Of a DNA stretch of 11,463 nucleotides, positions 1-7,497 are shown piece after piece. The notes under the pieces were generated by a model. That model ran no database searches. It was not told the DNA's origin and was given only the letters and a program-made list of their open reading frames with translations. The translations under genes and the position numbers were made by a program. The first letter of the stretch is position 1, and every line of letters starts with the position of its first letter. The stretch comes from CAYSDL01 sp964429875 (lineage in GTDB: Bacteria; Fidelibacterota; Marinisomatia; SCGC-AAA003-L08; D37C17): NCBI GenBank assembly GCA_964429875.1, contig CAYSDL010000043.1, positions 1 through 11,463 of the forward strand, in the 5' to 3' direction.

Positions 1-1430
1 GCTGGGTCGGTGATGGCTACTGTGATGATGGTGCATGGGGAATGTACTTCAACTGCGATGAGTTTGATTGTGATGCTGGTGACTGTGATTGTAGTGGAAG
101 AGCATCAAGTACTACATTGAGTCCATTGTCAACTGATCAGTTAATCAATGATAAATATTATCATGGAGCAATTGCTAAGTATAAGAAAACATTAGCTGAA
201 AAAGTGATTGTATCTACTAATAAAACAATGAACCAAGCTACTGCTGTTTTAAATATAGCAACTGGTGAGGTTACATATACTGGAAACAGTGAGTCTAGTA
301 GAGATCTATCTTATGAAATCACTGTTACATGTGATGATTGTAATGCTGGTGCACCTTTTGAAGGTTCATGGACAGCAACAACATCTGATTTCTTAGTATA
401 TGGTTTTGATGCTGATTCAAATGTATGTGGTTCAGTTACTGGTACTGATACAGAGCTAGGATCTACACCTGCTTCTGAAGCTGCATGTGCTAATGCTGGC
501 GGTGAAGTTGAAGAATGTGAATTCTTTGATTGCATTGGTCAGGAAGCATGTGGTTATGAAAGCTGGGTAGGTGATGGCTACTGTGATGACGGTGCATGGG
601 GCTATTACTTTAACTGTGATGAGTTTAACTGCGATGAAGGTGATTGTGATTGCGGTCCTGACTGTACAGCAGGTGATGTAAATGGTGATACTACTGTAAA
701 TGTATCTGATATTGTAGTTCTTGTTAACTACATCTTATCAGGTGGTACAGATACTGCTGGCTATGAATGTGGTGATATGAATGCAGACGGTGTTATAAAT
801 GTTAGTGATATCGTTCAAATCGTTAACTATATTCTTGGTGGTGGTACAGCAAGACTTGATAACAATGCAAGCCAAGCTGATGTTATTGTAACAAATAACT
901 CTATATCAGTTGAAGCTAATGGTTTTGTTCAAGGTGTTCAATTAACATTGACACATGAAGAAGACTTCAGCATTGATCTTGTTGATAGTTACATTGCAGA
1001 TTATAAAACTGAAGGAAACACAACAATAGTACTTGTTGTTTCTGATGGTTCAACATCTGTTAAAGACATCGCTGAAATATCAGGTGAATGTTCAGTTATA
1101 TCTGCTACAATAGCTACACCATTTGGTGAAGTTCAAGCAGATGTTTCTGAAGTAATTGCATCTAACTTTGAAGTTAAAGTTGTTGGTCCTAATCCATTCA
1201 ATCCTTCAACATCGTTGAACGTGATTGTTGATCAAGCAGGTTATGTATCTGTTAAGATATTTAATCTTGTAGGTCAACAAGTTGCAACGCTTGCTGATGG
1301 ATACATGGAAGCTAACGATGCTGGATATACACTTAACTGGAATGCTTCTCAAATGGCAAGTGGTGTGTATTTAGTAAGAGCTGAAAGTGCTGGACAAGTA
1401 TCAACACAGAAGTTAATGCTTCTTAAGTAA
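1..1430 (+). CDS. Secreted protein, 5'-truncated: LNR-like repeats, type I dockerin, T9SS sorting domain
   Basis: The frame is open from the left edge (first full codon at position 3), so the true start lies outside the window; the ATG at 42 falls inside a repeat and is not a credible start. In order the product shows a 30-residue Cys/Asp-rich module (3-92), an unrecognised stretch, a second copy of the module (564-653), and a type I dockerin (about 663-845) with two Ca-binding loops starting DVNGDTTVN and DMNADGVIN, each followed by a SDIV...VNYIL helix. A beta-rich linker follows, then a Por/T9SS-type C-terminal domain from about 1182, recognised by GPNPFNPST, KIFNLVGQQVATL, the SGVYLVR strand and the final KLMLLK. 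The family rule is that such tails direct export through the outer membrane by type IX secretion. I infer a calcium-dependent surface or released protein; its catalytic or binding role is not visible. It ends at TAA 1428-1430, just before a terminator. Confidence 0.88.
   Translation, partial: WVGDGYCDDGAWGMYFNCDEFDCDAGDCDCSGRASSTTLSPLSTDQLINDKYYHGAIAKYKKTLAEKVIVSTNKTMNQATAVLNIATGEVTYTGNSESSRDLSYEITVTCDDCNAGAPFEGSWTATTSDFLVYGFDADSNVCGSVTGTDTELGSTPASEAACANAGGEVEECEFFDCIGQEACGYESWVGDGYCDDGAWGYYFNCDEFNCDEGDCDCGPDCTAGDVNGDTTVNVSDIVVLVNYILSGGTDTAGYECGDMNADGVINVSDIVQIVNYILGGGTARLDNNASQADVIVTNNSISVEANGFVQGVQLTLTHEEDFSIDLVDSYIADYKTEGNTTIVLVVSDGSTSVKDIAEISGECSVISATIATPFGEVQADVSEVIASNFEVKVVGPNPFNPSTSLNVIVDQAGYVSVKIFNLVGQQVATLADGYMEANDAGYTLNWNASQMASGVYLVRAESAGQVSTQKLMLLK
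3..92 (+). repeat. LNR-like Cys/Asp repeat, copy 1
   Basis: This is a 30-codon module reading WVGDGYCDDGAW then four further Cys residues within an NCDEF...GDCDC tail. The GDGYCDD and final DxGDC signatures resemble Lin-12/Notch repeats, which are small disulfide-bonded, calcium-binding modules. Its second copy is at 564-653. By my count 27 of 30 residues and 75 of 90 bases match, and most base changes are synonymous, so the protein sequence appears to be what is conserved. The link to LNR is by motif only. Confidence 0.7.
564..653 (+). repeat. LNR-like Cys/Asp repeat, copy 2
   Basis: This second copy of the module lies 561 bp (187 codons) after the first and directly before the dockerin. 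It is preceded by a short Cys-containing lead (ECEFFDCIGQEACGYES) that probably completes the disulfide set, as LNR modules carry extra cysteines upstream. It differs from copy 1 only by Met to Tyr, Asp to Asn and Ala to Glu. Confidence 0.7.
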
Positions 1431-1454
1431 AGTTTGATATAACAATGTCTTAAT

Positions 1455-1487
1455 AAAAAGGGCTCCAAATTTTTGGGGCCCTTTTTT
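1455..1487 (+). terminator. Intrinsic terminator after the first secreted-protein gene
   Basis: GGGCTCCAAA (1460-1469) can pair with TTTGGGGCCC (1472-1481) with one G-U wobble; the innermost A-T pairs must open to form a loop. The stem is flanked by AAAAA (1455-1459) and followed by TTTTTT (1482-1487), so the A and T runs could extend the helix and let it act in both directions. It begins 25 bp past the stop codon and separates this transcript from the protease gene. Confidence 0.9.
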
Positions 1488-1581
1488 GTTACACAATGAA
1501 ATAATAAAATTATGGTAATAGTTGTTTGATTAGGGTTAAAATTTTATATGAGATTATTATAATTTTTTATTGGAGAATTAG

Positions 1582-3777
1582 ATGAAAAAAAATATCAGAT
1601 CACTACTTGTTTTAACTTTATTTACTTTTATATTTAGTAATAATGTTCAAGTTGAAATTATTGAACAAAATGAAGAATATGTTATTATTAGTTATTTAAT
1701 TAGTAATATAAATATTGATGAGGTTAGTTTTAATAATGAAATATACCATGATATCAATTTAGTAGATGAGCCAAATTTCATAATAAAAAACAGTCCTAAA
1801 TTACCTCATATTAATAGATCATTAATTATTCCAGATTTAAATTATTCAATGAATGTCTCTATCCAGAATTATGATTATAAAGTTTATAATGATTTAAATA
1901 TATTACCTTCGAAAGGAAATCCGCCAAGAAGCATAGATATTAATTCAATCCCATATGAAAAAGGGACTATTTATTTAGATAATAAAAACTTTCCTGGTGA
2001 TTTATTTCATTTATATGATCCCTATGTTTTAAGGGATTTTCGAGGACAAGTTTTGCAATTTAATCCATTCCAATACAATCCAATTACAAAAGATTTAATG
2101 GTTTATAATAGTATGATTATAAAAATTGAATTTAATAAGGAAAATAACATTAATGAATTATTGTATTCTAGAAATGAAAATGCTCTAGTAAAAGATTATT
2201 ATAATCTATATTCAAATAGATTTGTGAATTTTAACACTTATCAATCTAGATATAATCCTATATCAGAAGATGGAGAAATGTTAATTATTTGCTATGATAG
2301 TTTCTGTGATGAAATGGATGATTTTGTCTACTGGAAAAATCAAAAAGGATTAAAAACAACTCTTGTTCCTAAAACTCAAGCAGGAAATACTGCTTCAAGT
2401 ATAAAAAGTTATGTGCAAAGTTTTTATAACTCTAATAATCTTGCTTATCTATTGTTTGTAGGAGATAAATCCCAGATTCCTACATTTACAATTGGATCTG
2501 GTTATAGCAGTGGTGAATCAGATATTTCTTATGCTTATATTTCAGGGAATGATTCATATCCAGAATTTTTTGTTGGAAGATTTTCAGCGCAAAATAGTGG
2601 TCATGTACTAACTGAAGTTGAAAGAACTATAAACTATGAAAAAACACCCCAGGTAGGAAATTGGTATTCTAAAGGATTAATGATTGCATCAAATGAAGGA
2701 GCTGGGGCAGGACACGATGGGGGTGAATCAGATTGGCAACATGCTAGAAATATGAGATCTGATTTATTGGATTACTATTATACAGACGTTGATGAAATGT
2801 ATGATGGTTCTCATGGCGGAGATGATTCTAATGGGAATCCATCAGATACAATGGTTAAAAATGCAATTAATAGTGGTCTTGGAATTATTCACTATACAGG
2901 TCACGGAGATACAGATGTTTGGGTTACCTCTAATTTTAATACCGGAGATGTTAATGCTTTAACAAATACAAATGAACTTCCATTTGTTTGTACAGTTGGG
3001 TGTAAGAGTGGTGATTTTGGTGGAACATGTTTAGGAGAAGTTTTTACTTATGCAACAAGTAGTGGGCAACCAACAGGTGCTATAGCAACATTTATGTCAA
3101 CAATATATCAGGGCTGGGCACCTCCTATGGAGGCGCAAGATGAAATGGTAGATATACTTGTTGAAAGTTTTTCTAATAACAGAAAGTACACATTTGGTGG
3201 AATATCATGGAATGGCTGCATGGAAATGAATGATAATTATGGAAATTCAGGTTACGATGAAACTGACCACTGGACATTATTTGGAGATCCTAGCGTTAAT
3301 ATTAGAACTCTTTCTCCAGTAGAATTTACTATTTCTCATTCAGGTACTCTTGATCCTAGTGAAGGGGCATATGAAGTTGTGGTTAATGGTAATTATGACA
3401 ATGTTGTTGCCGCTTTATCCTACGATGGCTTATATCTAGGGGCAGCAACTACAGATGCTTCTGGGAGTGCAATAATTATTATTGAAAATGATATTTCTAA
3501 TTATTCTTCTGTTACACTAACTGCTTCAGGATATAACCTAATTCCTATTATTTCAGAAGTGCAGGTTGGAAATGCTTGCCCTGGATATATAAATGGAGAT
3601 CTTAATGGAGATTCATTTGTAAATATTCAGGATATTGTAATTTTGGTTAATATCGTTCTTGGCACAATTGATCCAGACAATTGTCAATCTGAATTTGGTG
3701 ATTTAAATGGTGATGGAATAAGTAATATTTTAGATGTTATTATAACTGTAAATATTATTTTGGATGGAATTTTATAG
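1582..3777 (+). CDS. Secreted gingipain-like C25 cysteine protease with C-terminal dockerin
   Basis: The 731-residue product starts with a Sec signal peptide (MKKNIRSLLVLTLFTFIFS). An N-terminal region of about 210 residues fits a C25 propeptide, and a peptidase C25 domain runs from about 232 to 575. The catalytic pair is visible: His441 in YTGHGD and Cys474 in VGCKSGDF, 33 residues apart as in gingipain RgpB (His211/Cys244). The segment HWTLFGDPSVNIRT closes the catalytic domain, as in family members. An Ig-like beta domain (about 578-660) follows, then a type I dockerin (about 667-731) with Ca loops at DLNGDSFVN (Asp673) and DLNGDGISN (Asp707). Unlike most gingipain relatives it has no T9SS sorting tail. 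GGAG at 1572-1575, 6 bases before ATG, supports the start. The TATAAT-like box at 1558-1563 has only a poor -35 match. Cleavage specificity cannot be read from the sequence. Its last 6 bp overlap the convergent nucleotidyltransferase gene. Confidence 0.92.
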   Translation: MKKNIRSLLVLTLFTFIFSNNVQVEIIEQNEEYVIISYLISNINIDEVSFNNEIYHDINLVDEPNFIIKNSPKLPHINRSLIIPDLNYSMNVSIQNYDYKVYNDLNILPSKGNPPRSIDINSIPYEKGTIYLDNKNFPGDLFHLYDPYVLRDFRGQVLQFNPFQYNPITKDLMVYNSMIIKIEFNKENNINELLYSRNENALVKDYYNLYSNRFVNFNTYQSRYNPISEDGEMLIICYDSFCDEMDDFVYWKNQKGLKTTLVPKTQAGNTASSIKSYVQSFYNSNNLAYLLFVGDKSQIPTFTIGSGYSSGESDISYAYISGNDSYPEFFVGRFSAQNSGHVLTEVERTINYEKTPQVGNWYSKGLMIASNEGAGAGHDGGESDWQHARNMRSDLLDYYYTDVDEMYDGSHGGDDSNGNPSDTMVKNAINSGLGIIHYTGHGDTDVWVTSNFNTGDVNALTNTNELPFVCTVGCKSGDFGGTCLGEVFTYATSSGQPTGAIATFMSTIYQGWAPPMEAQDEMVDILVESFSNNRKYTFGGISWNGCMEMNDNYGNSGYDETDHWTLFGDPSVNIRTLSPVEFTISHSGTLDPSEGAYEVVVNGNYDNVVAALSYDGLYLGAATTDASGSAIIIIENDISNYSSVTLTASGYNLIPIISEVQVGNACPGYINGDLNGDSFVNIQDIVILVNIVLGTIDPDNCQSEFGDLNGDGISNILDVIITVNIILDGIL

Positions 3778-5184
3778 ATATTTATCTTTTATCTTCATCA
3801 TATAATTAAAAGCTGATTCATAATCATTTTCAATTTTTTCATCTAGAATAGCATTTTCTATATCATCTTTTATAAGGCCTATTGCCTTTCCTTCTTTAAG
3901 ATCAAATGTTTGCATAATGATATGTCCATCTACAGGGGATTTAAATGCTTTCATTTCATCTCTTAGAGTTACATCTTCCATTAACTCTTCTACACGCTCA
4001 AAGTTCTTTAAATATTTTTTAACTTTATCTTTATTTTTAGTTGTAATATCTGCTCTGCATAGAATCATTAAATCATCAATGCATTCTCCTGCTTCAAATA
4101 TTAATCTTCTTATGGCTTTGTCTGATATATTTTTTTTTGCTAATGCAATAGGTCTAAGGTGTAATTTTGTTAGAAGCATTAAATAATCTCTTAACTCATT
4201 GGAGAGTTTCATTCTTTTTGCAATTTTAAATAACATTCTTCTGCCAATCTCATCATGTCCATGGAAAGTCCAACCTTTTTTATCATCAAATCTTTTTGTT
4301 TTAGGTTTTGCAATATCATGCACAAGTGCAGCAAATCGAATTTTCATTTTATCGGATAATTTCGCAGCATTATCAACAACCTCTAAGGTATGGATAAAGA
4401 CATCTTTGTGTCCCTTGTTATTGATTTTTTCAACCCCAGACATGACATCTAATTCTGGAAAAATTAAATTTAAAAGTCCCAGTTCTTTAAGCAAATAAAA
4501 AGCAATACTTGGTTTTCTACATTTTAGAATTTTAATCAACTCTGCTGTTTTTCTTTCCTGTGAAACTATTGTTAGTCTATCTTTATTTTTACTAATACTT
4601 TTTTTAGTATCTTCATTAATACTAAATTCAAGTTGAGCTGCAAATCGTATTGCTCTTAACATCCTTAATGGATCATCAATAAATGTTGTTGTCGGGTCAG
4701 CGGGTGTTTTAATTAATCCATTGTTTAAATCAATAATTCCATTGAATGGATCTATAAGTTTCCCAAAGTTTTTTTTATTTAAAGATACTGCAAGTGTGTT
4801 AATTGTAAAATCTCTTCTTATAAGATCTTCATTTATAGTGGTCTCTCTCACATTAATAGGTTTTCTTGAATCTTCTTTATACTCTTCTTTACGAGCATTA
4901 GATATTTCTATTTCACATTCTTTGTAGGGTATTCTAGATGTAAGAAATTTATCGAAATCAATGGTTTTATTAACATTGAGTTTTTTTGAAAGATTTTTAG
5001 AAAATTTAAATGCTTCTTTATCTACCATAATATCAATATCAACAAGTTCTTTACCTAAAAGTAAATCTCTAACATAGCCTCCTACTAAATAAGCAGAAAC
5101 GTTCATTGAATCTCCCATTTCTCCAGCTAATTTCAATATATCTAAATGTTTATTTTTACTTATTAAATTTTCTATATTAGTCAT
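3772..5184 (-). CDS. cca: CCA tRNA nucleotidyltransferase / poly(A) polymerase family, with HD domain
   Basis: This class II nucleotidyltransferase of 470 residues probably adds or repairs the CCA end of tRNAs using CTP and ATP. Visible motifs are LVGGYVRDLLLG (residues 33-44), the catalytic metal-binding Asp49-x-Asp51 in VDIDIMVD, RRDFTIN (123-129), the DDPLRMLRAIRFA neck motif (170-182) and SQERKTAEL (208-216). A C-terminal HD phosphohydrolase-type domain follows, with His265, His289-Asp290 in LVHDIAKP and FHGHD (308-311 region). The N-terminal motifs look more like CCA-adding enzymes than Escherichia coli PcnB, but sequence alone does not always separate CCA-, A-adding and poly(A) enzymes. 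The start is the ATG at 5184-5182 with only a weak GAAG upstream. The gene is divergent from pyrG and its stop lies inside the end of the protease gene. Confidence 0.9.
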   Translation of the reverse strand: MTNIENLISKNKHLDILKLAGEMGDSMNVSAYLVGGYVRDLLLGKELVDIDIMVDKEAFKFSKNLSKKLNVNKTIDFDKFLTSRIPYKECEIEISNARKEEYKEDSRKPINVRETTINEDLIRRDFTINTLAVSLNKKNFGKLIDPFNGIIDLNNGLIKTPADPTTTFIDDPLRMLRAIRFAAQLEFSINEDTKKSISKNKDRLTIVSQERKTAELIKILKCRKPSIAFYLLKELGLLNLIFPELDVMSGVEKINNKGHKDVFIHTLEVVDNAAKLSDKMKIRFAALVHDIAKPKTKRFDDKKGWTFHGHDEIGRRMLFKIAKRMKLSNELRDYLMLLTKLHLRPIALAKKNISDKAIRRLIFEAGECIDDLMILCRADITTKNKDKVKKYLKNFERVEELMEDVTLRDEMKAFKSPVDGHIIMQTFDLKEGKAIGLIKDDIENAILDEKIENDYESAFNYMMKIKDKYL

Positions 5185-5272
5185 TGATCTTCAAATTTAT
5201 CTTATAATGTATTTCTACTGACAAAAAATTTATTTAAATTAACACTTATTAAGTAAATAATTAATTCATAAT
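5185..5272. promoter_or_regulatory. Divergent promoter spacer between cca and pyrG
   Basis: This 88-bp, very AT-rich spacer must hold the start signals for both divergent genes. On the minus strand a possible sigma-70 promoter is TTGTCA (5224-5219) with GATAAA (5201-5196) at a 17-bp gap, which would leave a very short cca leader. On the plus strand CTGACA (5218-5223) could serve pyrG, but I see no convincing -10 box. No Shine-Dalgarno sequence precedes the pyrG ATG. The individual boxes are weak in such AT-rich DNA; the promoter role is inferred mainly from gene orientation. Confidence 0.35.
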
Positions 5273-6910
5273 ATGGCAAAAGCTAAACGCGAGATTAAAT
5301 ACATCTTTGTATTTGGAGGAGTTCTTTCTGGGTTAGGGAAAGGAATAATCGCATCTTCTTTAGGCTACCTGCTAAAATCTAAAGGTTTTAAAGTTATCAT
5401 TCAAAAACTCGATCCCTATCTAAATGTTGATCCTGGAACAATGAATCCTTATCAACATGGAGAAGTTTTTGTTTTAGATGATGGATCTGAGACAGATTTA
5501 GATTTAGGGCATTATGAGAGATTTATAGATATAGACTTGAGTAAAACTAATACAACTTCATCTGGAAGAGTCTATTGGGATGTATTAGAAAGAGAAAGAA
5601 GAGGAGATTACTTGGGCGACACAATTCAAGTTATCCCACATATTACAGATGAAATAAAGAAAAGAATTAATAAAGTCAATCCAAGAAAAAAATATGATAT
5701 TGTTATAACTGAGGTTGGTGGAACAGTAGGAGATATTGAAGGGCAGCCATTTTATGAAGCAATAAGACAGTTAATACTTGAAAAAGGAAAAAGAAATAGT
5801 TTGGTGATCCACACTACTCTTCTTCCATTTATAAATGCAGCAGGAGAAATTAAAACAAAGCCTACTCAGCATAGTGTTATGAGATTGCGTGAAATTGGTT
5901 TAGACCCAGATATTTTAGTGTGTAGAACAGAAAATGAAAACCATGTAGATGAGAAGTTGAAAAAGAAGTTGGGGCTATTTTGTAATGTTGAACCTACTCA
6001 TGTATTTGAGTCCCCTGATGTAAATACAATATACAGCATACCTCTTGTTTTATATAGACAAAATTTTGATAGTATAATTCTTAAAACCTTAGGTCTGAAA
6101 AAAACAGGAAGACATAAAAACATCAGATTACTTGAAAATTTTATACATAGACATTCTAATCCAAAAGGAAAAGTAAATATTGCAATTTGTGGTAAGTATA
6201 ATGGCCTTCATGATGCATATAAAAGTATTCTTGAAGCTTTAATACATGCGGGAGTTGATAATTTTGTAAAAGTTGAAGTTAAATGGATAGATACAGAAAA
6301 ACTAGAACAGGCTAATAATCTAGTTAAATATTTTGAAGGAATCGATGGAATCATCATTCCAGGTGGATTTGGAAATAGGGGTATAGAAGGAAAGATTTTA
6401 GCTTCAAAGTTTGCAAGAGAAAATTCAATACCTTTTCTAGGTATTTGTTTAGGGTTACAATGTGCAGTTATAGATTTTGCAAGGCATGTATGTGATCTTA
6501 AAAATGCAAATAGTACTGAATTTAAACCTCATGTAAAATATCCTGTTATTGATCTTATGTCGAAACAAAAAAATATTATAAAAAAAGGAGCTACCATGAG
6601 ACTAGGTAGCTACTCTTGTTCTATTACAAGAGGGACTAAAGCAAGAAAAGCATACAAAAAAACTAAAATCTATGAAAGGCATAGACATAGATATGAAGTG
6701 AATAATAAATTTGTTAATAAATTGATTAGTTCTGGTCTTGTAATAAGTGGAAAAAATACTGAACTAAACCTTGTAGAAATGGTAGAGCTCAATGACCATC
6801 CATGGTTTGTAGGTGTCCAATTTCATCCCGAATTAAAAAGCCGCATTGTAAAAACTCACCCACTCTTTAAAGATTTTATAAGTGCAACTATATCTTATAA
6901 TGAAAAGTGA
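5273..6910 (+). CDS. pyrG: CTP synthase (glutamine-hydrolysing)
   Basis: It makes CTP from UTP, ATP and glutamine in the cytoplasm. The 545-residue product has the full two-domain layout. The synthetase domain starts with the P-loop GGVLSGLGKGI (15-25) and carries KLDPYLNVDPGTMNPYQHGE, DDGSETDLDLGHYERF and EVGGTVGDIEG, which supply UTP, ATP and Mg contacts. The class I glutamine amidotransferase domain follows, with Cys392 in FLGICLGLQ and His518/Glu520 in QFHPEL as the triad. The length matches the E. coli enzyme (545). The start MAKAKREIKYIFVFGG fits the family, although no Shine-Dalgarno sequence is visible. It is the first gene of the plus-strand cluster, and its last 11 bp overlap a short kdsC-like reading frame. 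CTP is needed for CMP-Kdo as well as RNA and lipids, which may explain its common linkage to Kdo/LPS genes. Confidence 0.97.
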   Translation: MAKAKREIKYIFVFGGVLSGLGKGIIASSLGYLLKSKGFKVIIQKLDPYLNVDPGTMNPYQHGEVFVLDDGSETDLDLGHYERFIDIDLSKTNTTSSGRVYWDVLERERRGDYLGDTIQVIPHITDEIKKRINKVNPRKKYDIVITEVGGTVGDIEGQPFYEAIRQLILEKGKRNSLVIHTTLLPFINAAGEIKTKPTQHSVMRLREIGLDPDILVCRTENENHVDEKLKKKLGLFCNVEPTHVFESPDVNTIYSIPLVLYRQNFDSIILKTLGLKKTGRHKNIRLLENFIHRHSNPKGKVNIAICGKYNGLHDAYKSILEALIHAGVDNFVKVEVKWIDTEKLEQANNLVKYFEGIDGIIIPGGFGNRGIEGKILASKFARENSIPFLGICLGLQCAVIDFARHVCDLKNANSTEFKPHVKYPVIDLMSKQKNIIKKGATMRLGSYSCSITRGTKARKAYKKTKIYERHRHRYEVNNKFVNKLISSGLVISGKNTELNLVEMVELNDHPWFVGVQFHPELKSRIVKTHPLFKDFISATISYNEK

Positions 6911-6980
6911 AATAAAAAATCTTTGTAAAAAAATAAAGCTTATTATTTTAGATGTTGATGAGGGAATATTTAAGGTTTGA
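6900..6980 (+). pseudogene. kdsC: Probable kdsC remnant (start of Kdo-8-phosphate phosphatase), 26 codons
   Basis: A 26-codon frame starts at ATG 6900-6902 inside the end of pyrG and stops at TGA 6978-6980. Its residues 12-20, IKLIILDVD, match the first HAD-phosphatase motif as found at the N-terminus of KdsC, where the expected continuation is DVDG then VLTDG. Here the reading goes DVDEGIFKV and stops. KdsC proteins are normally about 160-190 residues, so over 85 percent is missing. The position, between pyrG and lptC, is where kdsC is often found. Its stop overlaps the lptC TTG start (TTGA), so the stub could still couple translation from pyrG to lptC. I infer an internal deletion that joined the start of the gene to its extreme end. 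An assembly error, or an unrelated short leader peptide, remains possible. Confidence 0.6.
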
Positions 6981-7495
6981 TTAAATTATTATATATATTA
7001 GTTCTTTTTTTATTTTCCTGTGATAATAAACTAGAAAAAGGTGGTCGTTCAGTCTCAGATTATATTGATAATGTTATCACTGGAAGTCCAATTGAGATTG
7101 AAATATCTGAAAATGATAAAGTTTCAATTAGAATCTCATCTGACACTCTTTTTAAAAATAATAATGGAAATACAATAATGTTTGGGGGGGTATATGCAGA
7201 CTTATTTAATGATGATGGAATAAAAAGTAGTGAAATGCATTCAGATTCAGCTATTATATATAATAATACTGATAGTGTAAAAGCAGTAGGTAATATTAGC
7301 ATTGAATCAACAAAAGGATATAAATTACTAACTTCAGAAATTGTTTTATATAATGATACAAAATTAGTTTATTCAGATAAAAATGTTATTTTTACATCAA
7401 ACAGAAATGATACATTATATGGAGTTGGTTTCTGGTCAAATTATGATATGAGTAGTTCGAAAATTTTAAAACCAATAGGAGTAATAAATAAATAA
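6977..7495 (+). CDS. lptC: LptC-family LPS transport lipoprotein
   Basis: This 172-residue protein fits LptC, the periplasmic-bridge component that takes LPS from the LptB2FG transporter and passes it towards LptA. It has a lipoprotein signal (MIKLLYILVLFLFSC) with lipobox LFSC and Cys15. The +2 residue is Asp16, which in Enterobacteria keeps lipoproteins in the inner membrane, as suits LptC. The rest is a repetitive beta pattern of the LptC/OstA type, including SSEMHSDSAIIYNNTDSVKAVGNI, split by AVGNISIES and LLTSEIVLYNDTKLVYSD, ending with a DTLYGVGFWSN segment. The only usable start is TTG 6977, because an in-frame TAA lies at 6971-6973. It contains a G7 run (7184-7190). The stop is 2 bp before lptB, which strongly supports the assignment; no lptA lies between them. 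Confidence 0.82.
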   Translation: MIKLLYILVLFLFSCDNKLEKGGRSVSDYIDNVITGSPIEIEISENDKVSIRISSDTLFKNNNGNTIMFGGVYADLFNDDGIKSSEMHSDSAIIYNNTDSVKAVGNISIESTKGYKLLTSEIVLYNDTKLVYSDKNVIFTSNRNDTLYGVGFWSNYDMSSSKILKPIGVINK

Positions 7496-7497
7496 AT

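Noticed and set aside
311..535. Minus-strand open frame inside the first secreted-protein gene
   Set aside because: It is antisense to a well-supported coding region, with low-complexity Ser/Pro-rich translation and no start signal.
1..653. CRISPR-like or tandem DNA repeat array from the recurring GATGGTG and TGTGAT words
   Set aside because: The words come from codons for Asp, Gly and Cys in the repeat modules; there are no regular spacers.
3917..4927. Three plus-strand open frames (3917-4186, 4199-4498, 4721-4927) opposite cca
   Set aside because: All lie within the strongly supported cca gene on the other strand, resemble no family and lack Shine-Dalgarno sites.
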